A DNA stretch of 64,000 bases from Talpa occidentalis (Eukaryota > Chordata > Mammalia > Eulipotyphla > Talpidae): positions 72,213,683 through 72,277,682 of the forward strand of contig NW_023601433.1 of assembly GCF_014898055.3 (NCBI RefSeq). The letters are read 5' to 3'. Made by a program: the position numbers and the translations under genes. Under the pieces are notes generated by a model, which saw only the letters and a list, made by a program, of their open reading frames with translations, had not been told where the DNA came from and did not search any database. This document shows positions 12,440-23,824 of this stretch, one piece after another; position 1 is the first letter of the stretch, and every line of letters begins with the position of its first letter.

Positions 12440-13015
12440 TGGCTCAGAGTGGAAACTTGATCATCAGACTGCCTTGGGTTCACATCCAGCTCTACCACTT
12501 AATACTTGTGTGATCTGCAGTAAGTCACCTGCCCTATCTATACTCAGCTTTCTCAACTGTGACAACAGAAATATACTGATTCTTCTTTTTTTAATTTTAA
12601 TTTTATTTTTATATTCCCCATACAACATAGAGCTTCCATATGATCCAGCAATTCCACCCCTAGGTATTTACCCAAAGGACACAGAAACATCAATTCCAAA
12701 GAGCACCTGCACCCCTATGTTTATAGTAGTACTATTTACAATAGCTGAACTTTGGAAACAACCCAAATGCCCAAAAATAGATGACTGGATCAAGAAATGA
12801 GGTACATATACACCATGGAATATTACTCAGCATTCAAAAAAGGTAAACACATGCAATTTGCAGCAACATGGATGGCGCTGGAAGGGATCATGCTCAGCGA
12901 AAGAAGCCAGGAAGAAAAAGAAATATACTGATTCTTCTTCAGTGTGTCCTTGGGAAGGTTAAATGAGTTAATGCATGAAAAATGTTCAGAGCTGTGCTTG
13001 ACATGGAGAAAGAGT
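12440..13015 (+). mobile_element. MIR SINE split by an L1 insertion
   Basis: The left part (12440-12566) has the MIR core: ACTTAATACTTGTGTGATCT and TTCTCAACTGTGACAACAG. The right part resumes after the L1 duplication with GGTTAAATGAGTTAATGCATG and a TGTGCTTGACAT-type end, the usual MIR 3' region. The MIR is therefore older than the L1 fragment at 12588-12919. Confidence 0.65.
12588..12919 (-). mobile_element. 5'-inverted (twin-primed) L1 fragment
   Basis: Bases 12588-12625 are the reverse complement of an L1 3' end (poly-T, then TTATATTCCCCATACAA style), matching the 3' end of the full-length L1 at 14725. From about 12626 the sequence flips and reads ORF2 sense on the plus strand, starting ATAGAGCTTCCATATGATCC. 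Perfect 21-bp target-site duplications flank the whole unit (12567-12587 and 12920-12940). A minus-oriented insertion whose 5' portion is inverted is the standard product of twin priming. The ORF2 piece is broken (for example AAGAAATGAGG) and non-functional. High similarity to the full-length L1 implies a young insertion. Confidence 0.9.
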
Positions 13016-14775
13016 TCATCCTCACAATCTATGTGCCTGGAATCCCTGAGACTTGTGCAGTGTACAACTAATACAACTGTACTTAGCAATCCTGCTCAAT
13101 GAATGCAAACCATTAAATCCTCCATTTTTATGGAAGAGGAAAAATGAAGCTTAGACTAAGTAACTAATTCAAGGTCACTGGTTTGTAGATAGAGGAGTTG
13201 GGCTTAGAACTGAGTTCTGTGTGACCACTAGGTCTGCTTTTAATAGTCATGCAATGGTGTGTGATGTCGAGTGTCCCAACTCACGGTAGATGAGATGCCA
13301 TATTGGGAGAATGCACCCCGCCTTCCCATCCTCTGGTAAAAACATGCAGAGCAATGCCTAGCGCAGAACAAAAGCTCATCCTCTAATCTATGTGTGTGGT
13401 ATCCCTGGGCATGTGCGGTCCTTTGGTCCTAGATGGTGCTCGTTTCATCTTGCACCTGTGATCTCCAGGTTGCAGGGATCCGTAGGGCCCTCTCACAATG
13501 GTTGAAGAGTCAGGCTCTCACACAGATCCCCAGACCTAAGCTTAGAGACCCTTACTTTATGAGGAAGTCATGGAAGCATGTTCTCGCCTGTTGCTGTGTT
13601 GGGGTGAGCTACAATAGATGAGTGTCCATTTCATAAAGGGAGCCTCACTCAAGGACTAAGAAGGAAATGACACTTCAGATGCTTGCCTTGCAGAATTGGA
13701 GCAGATTCTGGGAAAAGGTGGTGGGTTTATTTAGTGAACGATTGAAATGACTGAACAGGTTGTGGGGAGATGAATTTCCTGTCTCTCTAAAGGGCTTTGG
13801 TGCTTGGTACCCACATACCTATGCATTATTGTATTGATTTCACAAGAAGCAAGATTTGGAAGAGAAAGAAAATCAGGAACTTTTACAAAAATCAAAGCTG
13901 TTGTCTTGTTGGAAGCCTGTTGTGGGTCTAGCCCCAACCTAGGTCTGGAGATGGAAATCCTGGGGGGCTTTATCTCAACCTCAACCTCACCACATGTGTT
14001 GTGATGTTCCCACATGAACCCCAGTGGGCTGTTCCATGGGGGAGTGATGGTGAGTTGGAGCTGAAAGGTGTGAGATGACAGCTGTCACCTCCAGTTCCTC
14101 ATTGCCACATTAGCTGCCGGGCTGGAGAATAGACTCAATAACCTTCCCGAGGAGTCTCTTGTCACCCGCTGCCCCCGGCCCCACTCTTGTGCTCTGCCTG
14201 TCTGCCTGAAGCTCTTCCCGGGCAGGCATTTTCAAAGCAGTGGTGGGCAGTGTCACGCCGCTGAAGGATCTGATGTCGGCCTTAACATGACTTGCCACCC
14301 GACTTCATAAAAACGTCACTCAAGCAGCCTCAATATGGAAATAATGCACAGTGAGTTATTCTTACACCAGGTCATCCATAATGGAAAATCAGCCCGAGAT
14401 GGCCCTGTATTTCTTCTCACTCCCAAAAGTGTAATAAATTGAAAACTTTAAAGCTCAGCATTAAGATGGCTTGTCAGCAGCAGCCTGGAGTTTGCCCAGT
14501 GGAGGCGTTGGAATGGAGAATTGCTGGTCCCACCCACCCAACAAATCCTATGAAATTTAGGTCTGATTTGTGTGGCTCTGGGGTCGGCACCCGCATTCCA
14601 CTTGCCCCAGCTGGCCGGAAGTCTGACATTCCTCCTAAGATTGTCAGTGCTGCAGCTCTGTTGCATTTTGGCTATGTGACCTTGACAGCTCATTTGGCCT
14701 CTGCTTCATTTTCCTCACCTCTTATTTATTTTTTAATTAATAAATTTTATTTTTATATTCCCCATACAATTGCAA

Positions 14776-14825
14776 TCCCCCCATTCTGACCCCAATCCCT
14801 CCCCTCCCGCCCCCCACCCCCAAAA
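14776..14825 (-). other. G-rich tract in L1 3' UTR (quadruplex candidate)
   Basis: The plus strand is C-rich (CCCC, CCCTCCCCTCCCGCCCCCCA), so the L1 sense strand has at least four runs of three or more G within 50 nt. A G-rich polypurine tract in the 3' UTR is a known general property of mammalian L1s. Confidence 0.7.
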
Positions 14826-14909
14826 AGTGTCTCTGGTTCATAGTTTTTGTTGATTTTGATTTTCACTTTCTTATAGTTATTCATTTTCCTGGTCCCTTAT
14901 TTAAGTTTT

Positions 14910-17900
14910 CTAGATTCCTGCTATGAGTGAGACCATCCGGTATTTTTCTTTTTCTTTTTGGCTTATTTCGCTGAGCATGATCCCTTCCAGCGCCATCCAT
15001 GTTGCTGCAAATTGCATGTGTTTATCTTTTTTGAATGCTGAGTAATATTCCATGGTGTATATGTACCACATCTTCTTGATCCAGTCATCTATTTTTGGGC
15101 ATTTGGGCTGTTTCCAAAGCTTAGCTATTGTAAACAGTGCTGCTATAAACATAGGGGTGCAGGTGCTCTTTGGAATTGATGTTTCTGTGTCCTTTGGGTA
15201 AATACCTAGGAGTGGAATTGCTGGATCCTATGGAAGCTCTATGTTTAGTAGGTCCAGAAATCTCCACACAGCTCTCCATAGTGGTTGGACCAGTTTGCAC
15301 TCCCACCAACAGTGCACAAGAGTTCCTTTTTCTCCACAACCTCGCCAACATTTGTTGTTGCTAGTTTTTTTAATATGTGCCATTCTCACTGGTGTAAGAT
15401 GGTATCTCATGGTAGTTTTGATTTGCATTTCCCTGATTACAAGTGATGTTGAACATTTTTTCATATGCCTGTTGGCCATTCGCATTTCCTCTTCAGAGAA
15501 GTTTCTTTTTAGCTCCTCTGTCCATTTCTTGACTGGATTATTTTCTTTGTTGTTGTTGAGTCTCATCAGCTCTTTGCAGATTTTTGTGATCAGTCCTTTA
15601 TCATTAGTGTTGTGTGCAAAAATGTTCTCCCAGTTGGTGGGGTTTCTCTTTGTTTTTGTTATTGTCTCTTTTGCTGTGCAGAAGCTCTTTAATTTGATGT
15701 AGTCCCAGCTGTTGATCTTTGCCTTCACTATCACTGCTTTGGGTGAAGTGTCTGTAAAGATGTCTTTGATATGCAAATCATGTAGTGTTTCGCCTATATT
15801 TCCTTCTATGTATTTTATGGTTTCAGGTCTTATGTCTAGTTCTTTAATCCATTTTGAGTTGATTTTTGTGTATGGTGTGAGGTAGTGGTCAAGCTTCATT
15901 CTTTTGCATATAGCGACCCAGTTTTCCCAGCACCATTTATTGAACAAACTTTCTTTGCTCCAATGCATAGTCTTTGCTCCTTTGTCAAATATTAGTTGAC
16001 CATAAACCTGTGGGTTTATTTCTGGATTTTCTATTCGATTCCATTGGTCTGTATGTCTGTTCTTGTTCCAATACCATGCAGTTTTGATGATTATGGCTTT
16101 GTAGTAGAGTTTGAAGTCTGGGAGTGTGATGCCTCCATTCCCTTCTTTTTTTTTTCAGGAGAGCTTTGGCTATTCGGGGTTTTTTGTGATTCCATATGAA
16201 TTTCATCAATAATTGTTCTATTTCTTTGAAGAATGACATTGAAATTTTGATTGGAATAGCATTGAATCTGTAGATTGCTTTTGGTAGGATGGCCATTTTA
16301 ATAATGTTTATTCTCCCAATCCATGAGCAGGGGATGTTTTTCCATTTCTTTGTGTCTTCTTCTATTTCTTTTAACAGTGTTTTATAGTTTTCTTTGTATA
16401 GGTCCTTTACCTCTTTTGTTAGATTTATTCCCAAATATTTGATTTTTTTTTGTTACAATAATAAAAGGGATGGTTTTTTTGATTTTTTCTTCTTCAGATT
16501 TATTGTTTGTGTATAGGAAGGCTACTGACTTTTGCGTGTTGATTTTGTATCCTGCCACTTTACTGAACTGATTGATGAGTTGAATTAGTTTTTCTGTGGA
16601 GTTTTTGGGGTTCTCTATGTATATTATCATATCATCTGCAAAGAGTGATAGTTTGACTTCTTCTTTTCCTATTTGGATTCCTTGGATGTCTTTCTCTTGT
16701 CTTATTGCTCTGGCTAGGACTTCCAGTATTATATTGAAAAGCAGTGGTGAAAGTGGACATCCTTGTCTTGTTCCAGATCTTAATGGAATTGCTTTCAGCT
16801 TTTCACCATTGAGAATGATACTGGCTGTTGGCTTGTCATATATGGCCTTTATGATGTTGAGGTACATTCCTTGTATCCCAAGAATTTCAAGGGCTTTTAT
16901 CATGAATGGGTGTTGCACTTTGTCGAAAGCTTTCTCAGCATCTATTGATATTATCATATGGTTTTTATATTTATTTTTGTTGATGTGTTGGATAACGTTG
17001 ATTGATTTTCGGATGTTAAACCATCCTTGTGTCCCTGGAATGAATCCTACTTGGTCATGGTGAATTACCTTATGGATACACTGTTGGATTCTGATAGCTA
17101 AAATTTTATTGAGGATTTTTGCATCAGTGTTCATTAGGGAGATTGGCCTATAGTTTTCTTTTTTTGTGTTGTCCTTGTTCAGTTTTGGTATTAGTGTAAT
17201 GTTGGCTTCATAGAACGTGTTAGGTATTATACCTTCCTTCTCAATTTTTTGGAAGAGTTTGTGAAGGATAGGCACCAATTCGTCTCTGAATGTTTGGTAG
17301 AATTCATTTGTAAATCCATCAGGTCCTGGGCTTTTGTTTTTGGGGAGGTTTTTGATTACCATTTCAATTTCGCTAATTGTAATTGGTCTGTTTAGGTGTT
17401 CTATTTCTTCTTTATCTAGCTTTGGGTGATTGTAGAGTTGTAGGAATTTGTCCATCTCCTCTAGATTGTTGAACTTGTTTCCATATAACTGTTCATAGTA
17501 GTTATTAATTATTCTTTTGATTTCTGCTGTGTCCGTTGTGATTTCTCCTCTTTCATTTATTATCCTATTTATTTGTGCTTTCTCCCTTTTTGCCCTTGTG
17601 AGCCTGGCTAGGGGTTTATCTATTTTATTTATTTTTTCAAAGAACCAGCTCTTGGTTTCATTGATCTTTTGGATTGTTTTTTTAGTTTCGATTTCATTTA
17701 TTTCTGCTTTGGTTTTTATTATTTCTTTTCTTCTACTGGTTTTGGGGTTTTTTTGTTGTTCTTTTTCTAGATCTTTGAGCTTCGAGATTAGGTTGTTTCT
17801 TTGAGTTCTTTCTTGTTTCTTGATGTGAGCTTCTATTGCTATATATTTTCCTCTTATTACTGCTTTTGCTGCATCCCATACATTTAGGAAATTGGTGTCC

Positions 17901-18739
17901 TCCTTGTCATTCAATTCAAAGAATTTTTTAATTTCTTCTTTTATCTCCTCGTTAGTCCAGTGGACTTCCAGTAGTGTGGGTTTCAATCTCCACGAGGTAG
18001 GAGAGTACCTTGCCTTCTTTTTATGGTTTATTTCTAGTTTGATGCCTTCATGGTCAGAAAAGATGGTTGGTATGATTTCAATCTTGGTGTATCTGTTGAT
18101 GTTTGTCTTGTGCCCCAGTATATGATCGATCCTAGAGAATGATCCGTGTGTGCTTGAGAAAAATGTATACTCAGATTTTTTTGGGTTTAGTGTTCTATAT
18201 ATGTCTGTTAAGCCCAAGCACTCTAGATCCTTATTTAGAGCTTTAGTGTCTTTACTTATTTTTTGTCTTGTTGATCTATCCATTGTTGATAGTGGTGTGT
18301 TGAAGTCTCCCACCACGTATGTGTTTTCTCTGATGTCTGTTTTCAGAGATGCCAATAGTTGTCTGATATATTTTGGTGCTCCTTCGTTTGGTGAATATAT
18401 GTTAATGGGTGTTATTTCTTCTTGAAGTATTGTCCCCTTGATCATAATGTAATGACCACTGGGGTCTCTTTTTATCTTTTTAAGTTTGAAATCTGTTTTA
18501 TCTGATATGAGTATAGCTGTTCCTGCCTTCTTTTTTGGTCCATTTGCTTGTAGAATTGTTTTCCATCCTTTAACTTTGAGTCTATTTTTATCTTTTGCAG
18601 CTAAATGTGTTTCCTGGAGACAGCAAAAGGTTGGGTTTTGTTTCTTAATCCAGCCTGCAACTCTGTGTCTTTTTATTGGAGAGTTTAGTCCATTTACATT
18701 TAGAGTTAGTATTGATATGTTAGCATCTGTATTTGCCAT
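14910..18739 (-). pseudogene. L1 ORF2 (endonuclease/reverse transcriptase), three disabling lesions
   Basis: ORF2p nicks target DNA and reverse-transcribes L1 RNA at the nick. The first 767 or so codons from ATG at 18737-18739 are open. The endonuclease domain shows [21 protein letters not shown] and FSDHEGI; the reverse transcriptase shows [21 protein letters not shown] and FADDMIIY. Near 16443-16451 the sense strand has nine A where eight keep the frame. Near 16146-16155 a run of ten A, where nine would fit, shifts it again. At 15228-15230 a tyrosine codon has become TAG; the fragment at 12588 retains TAT there. The C-terminal cysteine motif CWRGCG...HCWWECK lies at about 15268-15330, and the terminal stop is at 14910. 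Homologous reading in three pieces supports a pseudogene of about 1275 codons. Confidence 0.93.
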
Positions 18740-18807
18740 TGTGTTTGTCTTTCCTTTGATTTTATTTATTTATTCTTTTAATAAATTTCTTTGGCCTTCT
18801 TTTGTTG

Positions 18808-19833
18808 TTATTCGTCCCTCTGAGGTTTTGGCTTTAGGACTCCTTGTAGTATTTTTTGGAGTGGGGGTTTAGTCGTAATAAAATTCCGGAGTTTCTGTTT
18901 GTCTGGGAAGGTCCATATTCTTTCTTCAAAGAGGAAGGAGAGCTTTGCGGGATAGAGTATTCTTGGTTGGCATCTGTTTTCTTGGAGTCTGTTGACTATG
19001 TCCCTCCACTCTCTCCTTGCCCGTAGTGTTTCTTCAGAGAAGTCTGATGTCAGTCTGATTGGTTTCCCTTTGAATGTTATCTGTTTCTTCCCTCTTGTTA
19101 GTTTCATTATTTTTTCCTTGTCTTGGATTCTTGGGAGCTTTACTATTATGTGTCTTGCTGTATTTTTCCTTTTGTCATGGAAGTTTGGTGTTCTTCTTGC
19201 TTCTTGTATATCAATTTTCAGATCCTTCTTCGCATTTGGGAAGTTCTCTTCAATTATATCCATGAATATTTTCTCTATTCCTACATCTTTCTCCTCTCCT
19301 TCTGGGATTCCTATAACTCTTATATTTCCTTTCCTCAGGGAGTCAGATAGTTCCCGAAGTCTTTCTTCGGTCTTTTTCCTTCGTACTTCTCCTTCCTTTT
19401 CTGTTTTAGTTCTTTTTATTTCTGTGTCTTCAAGAGTACTTATTCGTTCTTCCATTTCATCTATTCTGCTTTCATTGCTTTTCCCAGAGTTCTTTAGCGT
19501 CTCCATTAATTCTTTGATCTCCTGCATTTCTTTTACTTCCCTCTTTAGGGACTCAATTTCATTCTTCTGGTCATTAATTATTTTCCCCTTATCATTGTTT
19601 TCCTTTATGACTTCTGTCAGTTTTTTAATCACAGCAATTTTAAATTCTCTATCTGGAAGGCTCAGAAGTTCTTCCAAGTTACTGTCGTTGCAATCTGGTA
19701 GATGGTTTTCTTTTTGCGGTGTGCTTTTTTGCTGAGGAGTTGCTGGGTTGCATGTGGTTTTTCTACTCCCTACTGCCTGTTTTCTAATTTGCCGTATTCC
19801 TTGTGACACTGTGTTGCTGGTACTGGCCGGCAT
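18808..19833 (-). CDS. L1 ORF1 protein (RNA-binding chaperone), intact
   Basis: An open frame of 341 codons, near the usual length for mammalian L1 ORF1p, which trimerises, binds L1 RNA and acts as a nucleic-acid chaperone in the L1 RNP. The order is a basic N-terminus, a Glu/Lys-rich coiled coil (about residues 50-160), an RRM-like segment with RVIGIPEGEE, and a C-terminal domain with RARREW and ILYPAKLSF. The start at 19833 is chosen because it opens directly downstream of the monomer array and gives the family length. ORF2 begins 68 nt after its stop. No lesion is visible. Confidence 0.92.
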   Translation of the reverse strand: MPASTSNTVSQGIRQIRKQAVGSRKTTCNPATPQQKSTPQKENHLPDCNDSNLEELLSLPDREFKIAVIKKLTEVIKENNDKGKIINDQKNEIESLKREVKEMQEIKELMETLKNSGKSNESRIDEMEERISTLEDTEIKRTKTEKEGEVRRKKTEERLRELSDSLRKGNIRVIGIPEGEEKDVGIEKIFMDIIEENFPNAKKDLKIDIQEARRTPNFHDKRKNTARHIIVKLPRIQDKEKIMKLTRGKKQITFKGKPIRLTSDFSEETLRARREWRDIVNRLQENRCQPRILYPAKLSFLFEERIWTFPDKQKLRNFITTKPPLQKILQGVLKPKPQRDE

Positions 19834-19846
19834 CTTGGGCGACCTT

Positions 19847-20388
19847 CCCAGCTCACCACTGTCTCCTCTGGGGAACTTCTGCTGGGTTCACAAGTCTCCA
19901 GCAAAGAAAGGTCCCTGCTCTGTCTCCTCGGTGAGCCTTCTGCTGGGTTCACACAGTCTCCAGCAAGAAAGGTCCCTGCTGCAAAATGCCGGTGCCGGGG
20001 ACGCGCTCCCCTGCACGCCTGATCTGCCCCAGTGGTGGGTGCTGCTCCTCTCTGGGCTGGAACTGCAGGCTAGAAGGCGCCCAGCATGGGCAAGCCTCCC
20101 AGCTTACCTCTGTCTTCTCGGTGAGCCTTCTGCTGGGTTCACACAGTCTCCAGCAAGGAAGGTCCCTGCTGCAAAATGGCGATACAGGAACACGCTCCCC
20201 TGCACGCCCGGTCTGCCCCAGCGGTGGGTGCTGCTCCTCTCTGGGCTGGAACTGCAGGCTAGAAGGCGCCCAGCATGGGCAAGCCTCCCAGCTTACCTCT
20301 GTCTCCTCGGTGAGCCTTCTGCTGGGTTCACACAGTCTCCAGCAAGAAAGGTCCCTGCTGCAAAAAGGCGATGCGGGAACGCGCTCCC
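19847..20388 (-). repeat. Tandem ~190-bp monomers forming L1 5' UTR
   Basis: Units begin at 19931 (190 bp), 20121 (189 bp) and 20310 (cut at 20388 by the insertion boundary). A shortened unit with an internal deletion occupies about 19847-19930. Each starts GTGAGCCTTCTGCTGGGTTC on the plus strand and contains CTGGGCTGGAACTGCAGGCT. The two whole units are nearly identical by eye. They sit where L1 promoters lie, so they are probably promoter monomers, as in mouse L1. Promoter activity is inferred. Confidence 0.85.
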
Positions 20389-20587
20389 TTCCTCACCTCT
20401 TAAATGGGGTTCAAAGTGTCCACTTCTCAGGCTGTTAGAGAATAAAAGGAACCAACGGCAGCAGTTACTGTCTTAGCATTTCCTCAATGCCAGTCTCCAT
20501 GCTCAGGACTGTCAGGTTTTCACTCATTTCTTGTGCATAGACCCATTTTACAGATGAGGAGGAAACGGATGCACATGGAATTTTTTG

Positions 20588-20836
20588 ATTTTTTTTTAAG
20601 ATTTATTTATTTATTTATTTATGCATACAAGTGCTGGGATATAGGCCAGAGGTGCAGGGGTGGGGAGAAGATTCACCAGAGACAAAGGTAGGGAGCAGAA
20701 CAGGCAGATTCACAAAATACACTGCTAAAGGGAGCAGCGGGTGAAACAGGAGAGGTCTGCTGTGCCATGTGGGTAATCTCACTGGCCAGGGATCGAACTT
20801 GTGCTGCAGTGGCTGCAGATAGCTTTATAGGCACAC
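20588..20836 (-). mobile_element. tRNA-derived SINE, subfamily I, 5'-truncated
   Basis: A minus-strand SINE with a (TTTA)n tail at the low-coordinate end and GTGCTGCAGTGGCTGCAGATAG in the head. This matches the 2010-2271 subfamily rather than the common one. The GGGCCTCCCTGG head is missing, so the 5' end is truncated near 20836. Confidence 0.8.
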
Positions 20837-21949
20837 GGCATTGTTAAGTGACTTGCTGGGAGAGGCAGATCCCCCAGGTCTGACTCCCCCAGGTTAAGTG
20901 ACTCTTGACTCCCATGCACAGTAAAATTTGGCACTTAGCATGTACCAGTGCAAGTAAATTTCTTCTCTTTGAGATGGTTTCTAGAAGGTTCCATTAATGG
21001 TACGTGTTGGTGTCACTACCTTTAGTTGAACTCTGAGATCTGTCAGTTTCTTCTGATTTATTTGCCTCTTACTCTACAGCCCCCTGAATGGCTTCCATTA
21101 TAGCTCCAAGTTCCTGAGGTAACGGCCCTGCAACTGAACTCTATTTTAATCCCTTAAGCCCTTCCTTGAGGGGCTATGGGTAAGAGCTGGGGTTCTGTAG
21201 CCGGACCAGCCTAGCTTATGCACAGACCAGCTGTGTGACGCAGGCAAGTCACTTCCCCTCCTCAGTTTCATTTACTATTGTCCTCATGGTGGCCCTCTTC
21301 TCCTGGAGGTGCGTGGCACTGTGATAAAGTCAGGCAGATGCAGCACAGGGCACTGGAAATGGTGCCCAAGCAATAGTAGCAGGTGTGGCCATTAATGCCC
21401 AAACCATCAGAGCCAAGATAATCCCATCTCTACCCCAGTGCGCGCTAAGAATAGTGCCGACGGCAGTTTCCATTGACTGTGTGCACAATGTGTGTTCCTC
21501 TCTGCCTGGGGATAAATTGTCCCTCTCTCTGCTTGCTCCAGGGAGGCTGGGGAAAGGAAGGAGCACTTCTGGATCATGCATCATATACCATCTGTAAAAT
21601 GGGGATAAAAATAGAGCCTCTTTCTCCCGGGGCTCTGCAGACCAGCAGCATCCTGCTGATAAAAACCCTCCGCGGAGTTGCTCAGCAGACGGGAACTGCT
21701 GTTATCATATTGGCTCTGCCCCGTTGAGTTACAGTGGCCCTGGCTTGCCTCCTGGCCCTGGGCCGAGCAGCTTGGCCTAGCGGTGGGGCCCATGTGATGC
21801 CTCCTTCCGCTATTCGTTATCTGACATCATCTCCCATGATGGCCCATCTGCTCCTGCCGGCCCAGACCTTTTGTTCTTTGCACACCGCTGTGCAGAGCCG
21901 ATCCTTTCTCTTTACTTCCACCCTCTTCTCCTCCCTTCCTCTCTGATCA

Positions 21950-22420
21950 GAACACCTTCACCACCATCTTCCTGGAGGACCTCAGCCGCGTCCTCCTGGC
22001 TACCCTGTTTCCAGCCTTGTCCACTGCAGCCTGTCCTCCCAGCAGCCGAAGGGAGACTGTGCCACCTCCTTGAAACCTTCGGTGGGTCTCCTACAGGCTG
22101 AAATAAGCCCAAACATTGCATTCTGGCTCAGAGCCTCTCAAACGTGAGCCCCACTCACTTCCTCAGCATCACCTCCCCCTCTCTCTCCCTGTTCCTCTCT
22201 GTCCAGCCACACCGGGCCATCTTCCTGTGCTGCAGCATCTAGATTGTTCCTGTTCCTCCTCAGGGCCTTTGTGTTTGTTCTTTCCTCTACCCAGGGGAGT
22301 CTTCCTCCAAAATCTGCACAGCGCCATCTCCTGTGCATCCTTTAGAGCTTAACTTAGAACTTGCCTCGGCTCCTCTACCTTGAGGTCATGCTTCTGAGTG
22401 ACACCTCTGACTCCTGCATG
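21950..22420 (+). mobile_element. LINE-2 3' region remnant
   Basis: Contains typical L2 wording such as CTCAGGGCCTTTGTGTTTGT and CTTAACTTAGAACTTGCCTC. Badly degraded; no coding capacity. Confidence 0.55.
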
Positions 22421-23389
22421 AGGAAGGGCTGGCTTTGCCCTGCCTGGGCAGAGTGACAGCGCCCACCTCCCAGATATGGCTTGAGGGCAAAGGGAAAACC
22501 CACGAGCTAGAGCTAGAACCTTTAGCGCTTGACAGGAGATCTTCAATGAATGTCCCTCCATGCACTCTCCCTGCCTTCCCTTGATGTGATTATTATTCTA
22601 ACAGCTGGGCTGAGCAGATGGGACAGTCTGAAGAAGATGTTCCCTGCCCAGTTTGGAAGGAAATGATCCAGGTGGACTGTACCCACAAACCCACTCCCTG
22701 CCTCACCCCCGAGGTTGGTCTGTTATCATCAGGGCGGCCTCCACCTTGGACCCACTGTTTTTCTTTTAGAGATCAAGGGGGTGTCCTTACTCAGGGCCAC
22801 AGGCATCAGAGACTGTGAGTCATTTCAGTAGTCTCAGGCCTGCCTTTTTTTCTTTCTCCTGTCTGTCGGCACTAGCCTTAATGCCATTGGCTGCTTTGGA
22901 GGAGCAGTGTTCTAGCAGTTGAGAGTGTGAGCTTGTCTGGACAATGCCTGGGATGCCTTTGCTCCTTGTAACTGCATGACTGCCCGTCAGGCATCTTCCC
23001 TCTCTAAGCCCCGAGTGTTTCCCTTAGGTGATCTCTAACGGTGTTCTGTGCTCAGATCTTGTAGGCTTCAGAAGTCAAGGGGAAACTGCCAATTGCAGGA
23101 TGGACTTGGGGTTTGTGTAAGGATGTGGTTTCTCCAGGGGGCCATGTAGGTGATTGCATCTATCTTGATGGCTTTACTTGGCTAAGAAAAAAGACCTACT
23201 GTGTGCACGTGGTCAGAAGGATGACAAAGAGAAACGCTTATGTTGCTGGTTCTTAATCTTTGTGGGTCTAGGGAAAGTTGTGATCCCAAGAAAATGCTCA
23301 GAATACTTTGCATAGTGTTTAAAAGGTTCATGACTCTGAAATCTGCTTAAGAAAGATCTTCTCAGCAAGGCCCACTGGACTTTAATACC

Positions 23390-23585
23390 TCTTCCAGGAA
23401 GCCTTGTCTGACCCCCTCCTGAGATCCCAGAAGCCCCAAGTGCTTCTCTTTCCATGCCCATCAGGAAGGATGTTGTTATCTATCCCTGCTCATCTCCCCC
23501 ACAGGGGCAGGGGCTAGGCTGACTATTCCCCGCATGCCCTGTGCCTGGCACTGTATGGGCATCAGCAAATAATATTGAATGGAAC
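23390..23585 (+). mobile_element. LINE-2 3' end remnant
   Basis: Shows CCAGGAAGCCTTGTCTGACC and CTGTGCCTGGCACTGTATGG, followed by an AATAATATTGAATGGAA end, as in L2 3' termini. It ends about 240 bp before the pyrimidine tract of the first exon. Confidence 0.65.
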
Positions 23586-23824
23586 TGACGACCAGCTCCT
23601 GACACTGGAGCGGTGTGGCCTATTCACAGGGTGGAGGTGGGTAGCACCTGTCCAATTTTGAATGGGCTCAGAACCCAGCTGCCTCAAATGCATATATATT
23701 TGCTTGCCCCAGTTGTGGACTGAGAAGTGGTTATGAAAACATGAGAGTTGCCTGTAAATCGTCCTGTTGCCCCAGAGGAGCTGGGCTGGAGGGGAAGGCA
23801 ATTTGAGGAGGCATTCCCTTAAGG

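Larger units (their letters stand above)
14725..20388 (-). mobile_element. Full-length young LINE-1, antisense to MYO18B
   Basis: A complete 5.66-kb L1 flanked by a perfect 14-bp target-site duplication, TTCCTCACCTCTTA (14711-14724 and 20389-20402). On the minus strand the order is 5' monomers, intact ORF1, a 68-nt spacer, ORF2 with three lesions, a G-rich 3' UTR and an A/T tail. The near-intact ORFs and clean duplication suggest recent insertion. It lies antisense in the intron, the orientation usually tolerated because the L1 polyadenylation signal is then not on the host transcript. It can no longer encode full ORF2 protein unless the lesions are sequence errors. Confidence 0.95.

Noticed and set aside
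12372..12800. 142-codon plus-strand open frame with an L1-like C-terminus
   Set aside because: The frame runs from MIR sequence across the L1 3'-end inversion into ORF2; it is a chimera of a twin-primed insertion, not a gene.
15241..19735. Several plus-strand open frames of 60-250 codons (for example 18992-19735, 16596-17063, 15241-15702)
   Set aside because: They are antisense shadows of the minus-strand L1 ORFs; composition is hydrophobic and Ser/Phe-rich, as expected from the reverse complement of Lys/Glu-rich coding sequence.
19847..20388. Regular direct repeats resembling a CRISPR array
   Set aside because: Units are ~190 bp, contiguous without unique spacers, and lie at the 5' end of an L1 in a mammalian genome.
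19748..20476. 242-codon plus-strand open frame with internal protein repeats
   Set aside because: The repeats come from the tandem L1 5' monomers, read on the wrong strand; there is no independent evidence of a gene.
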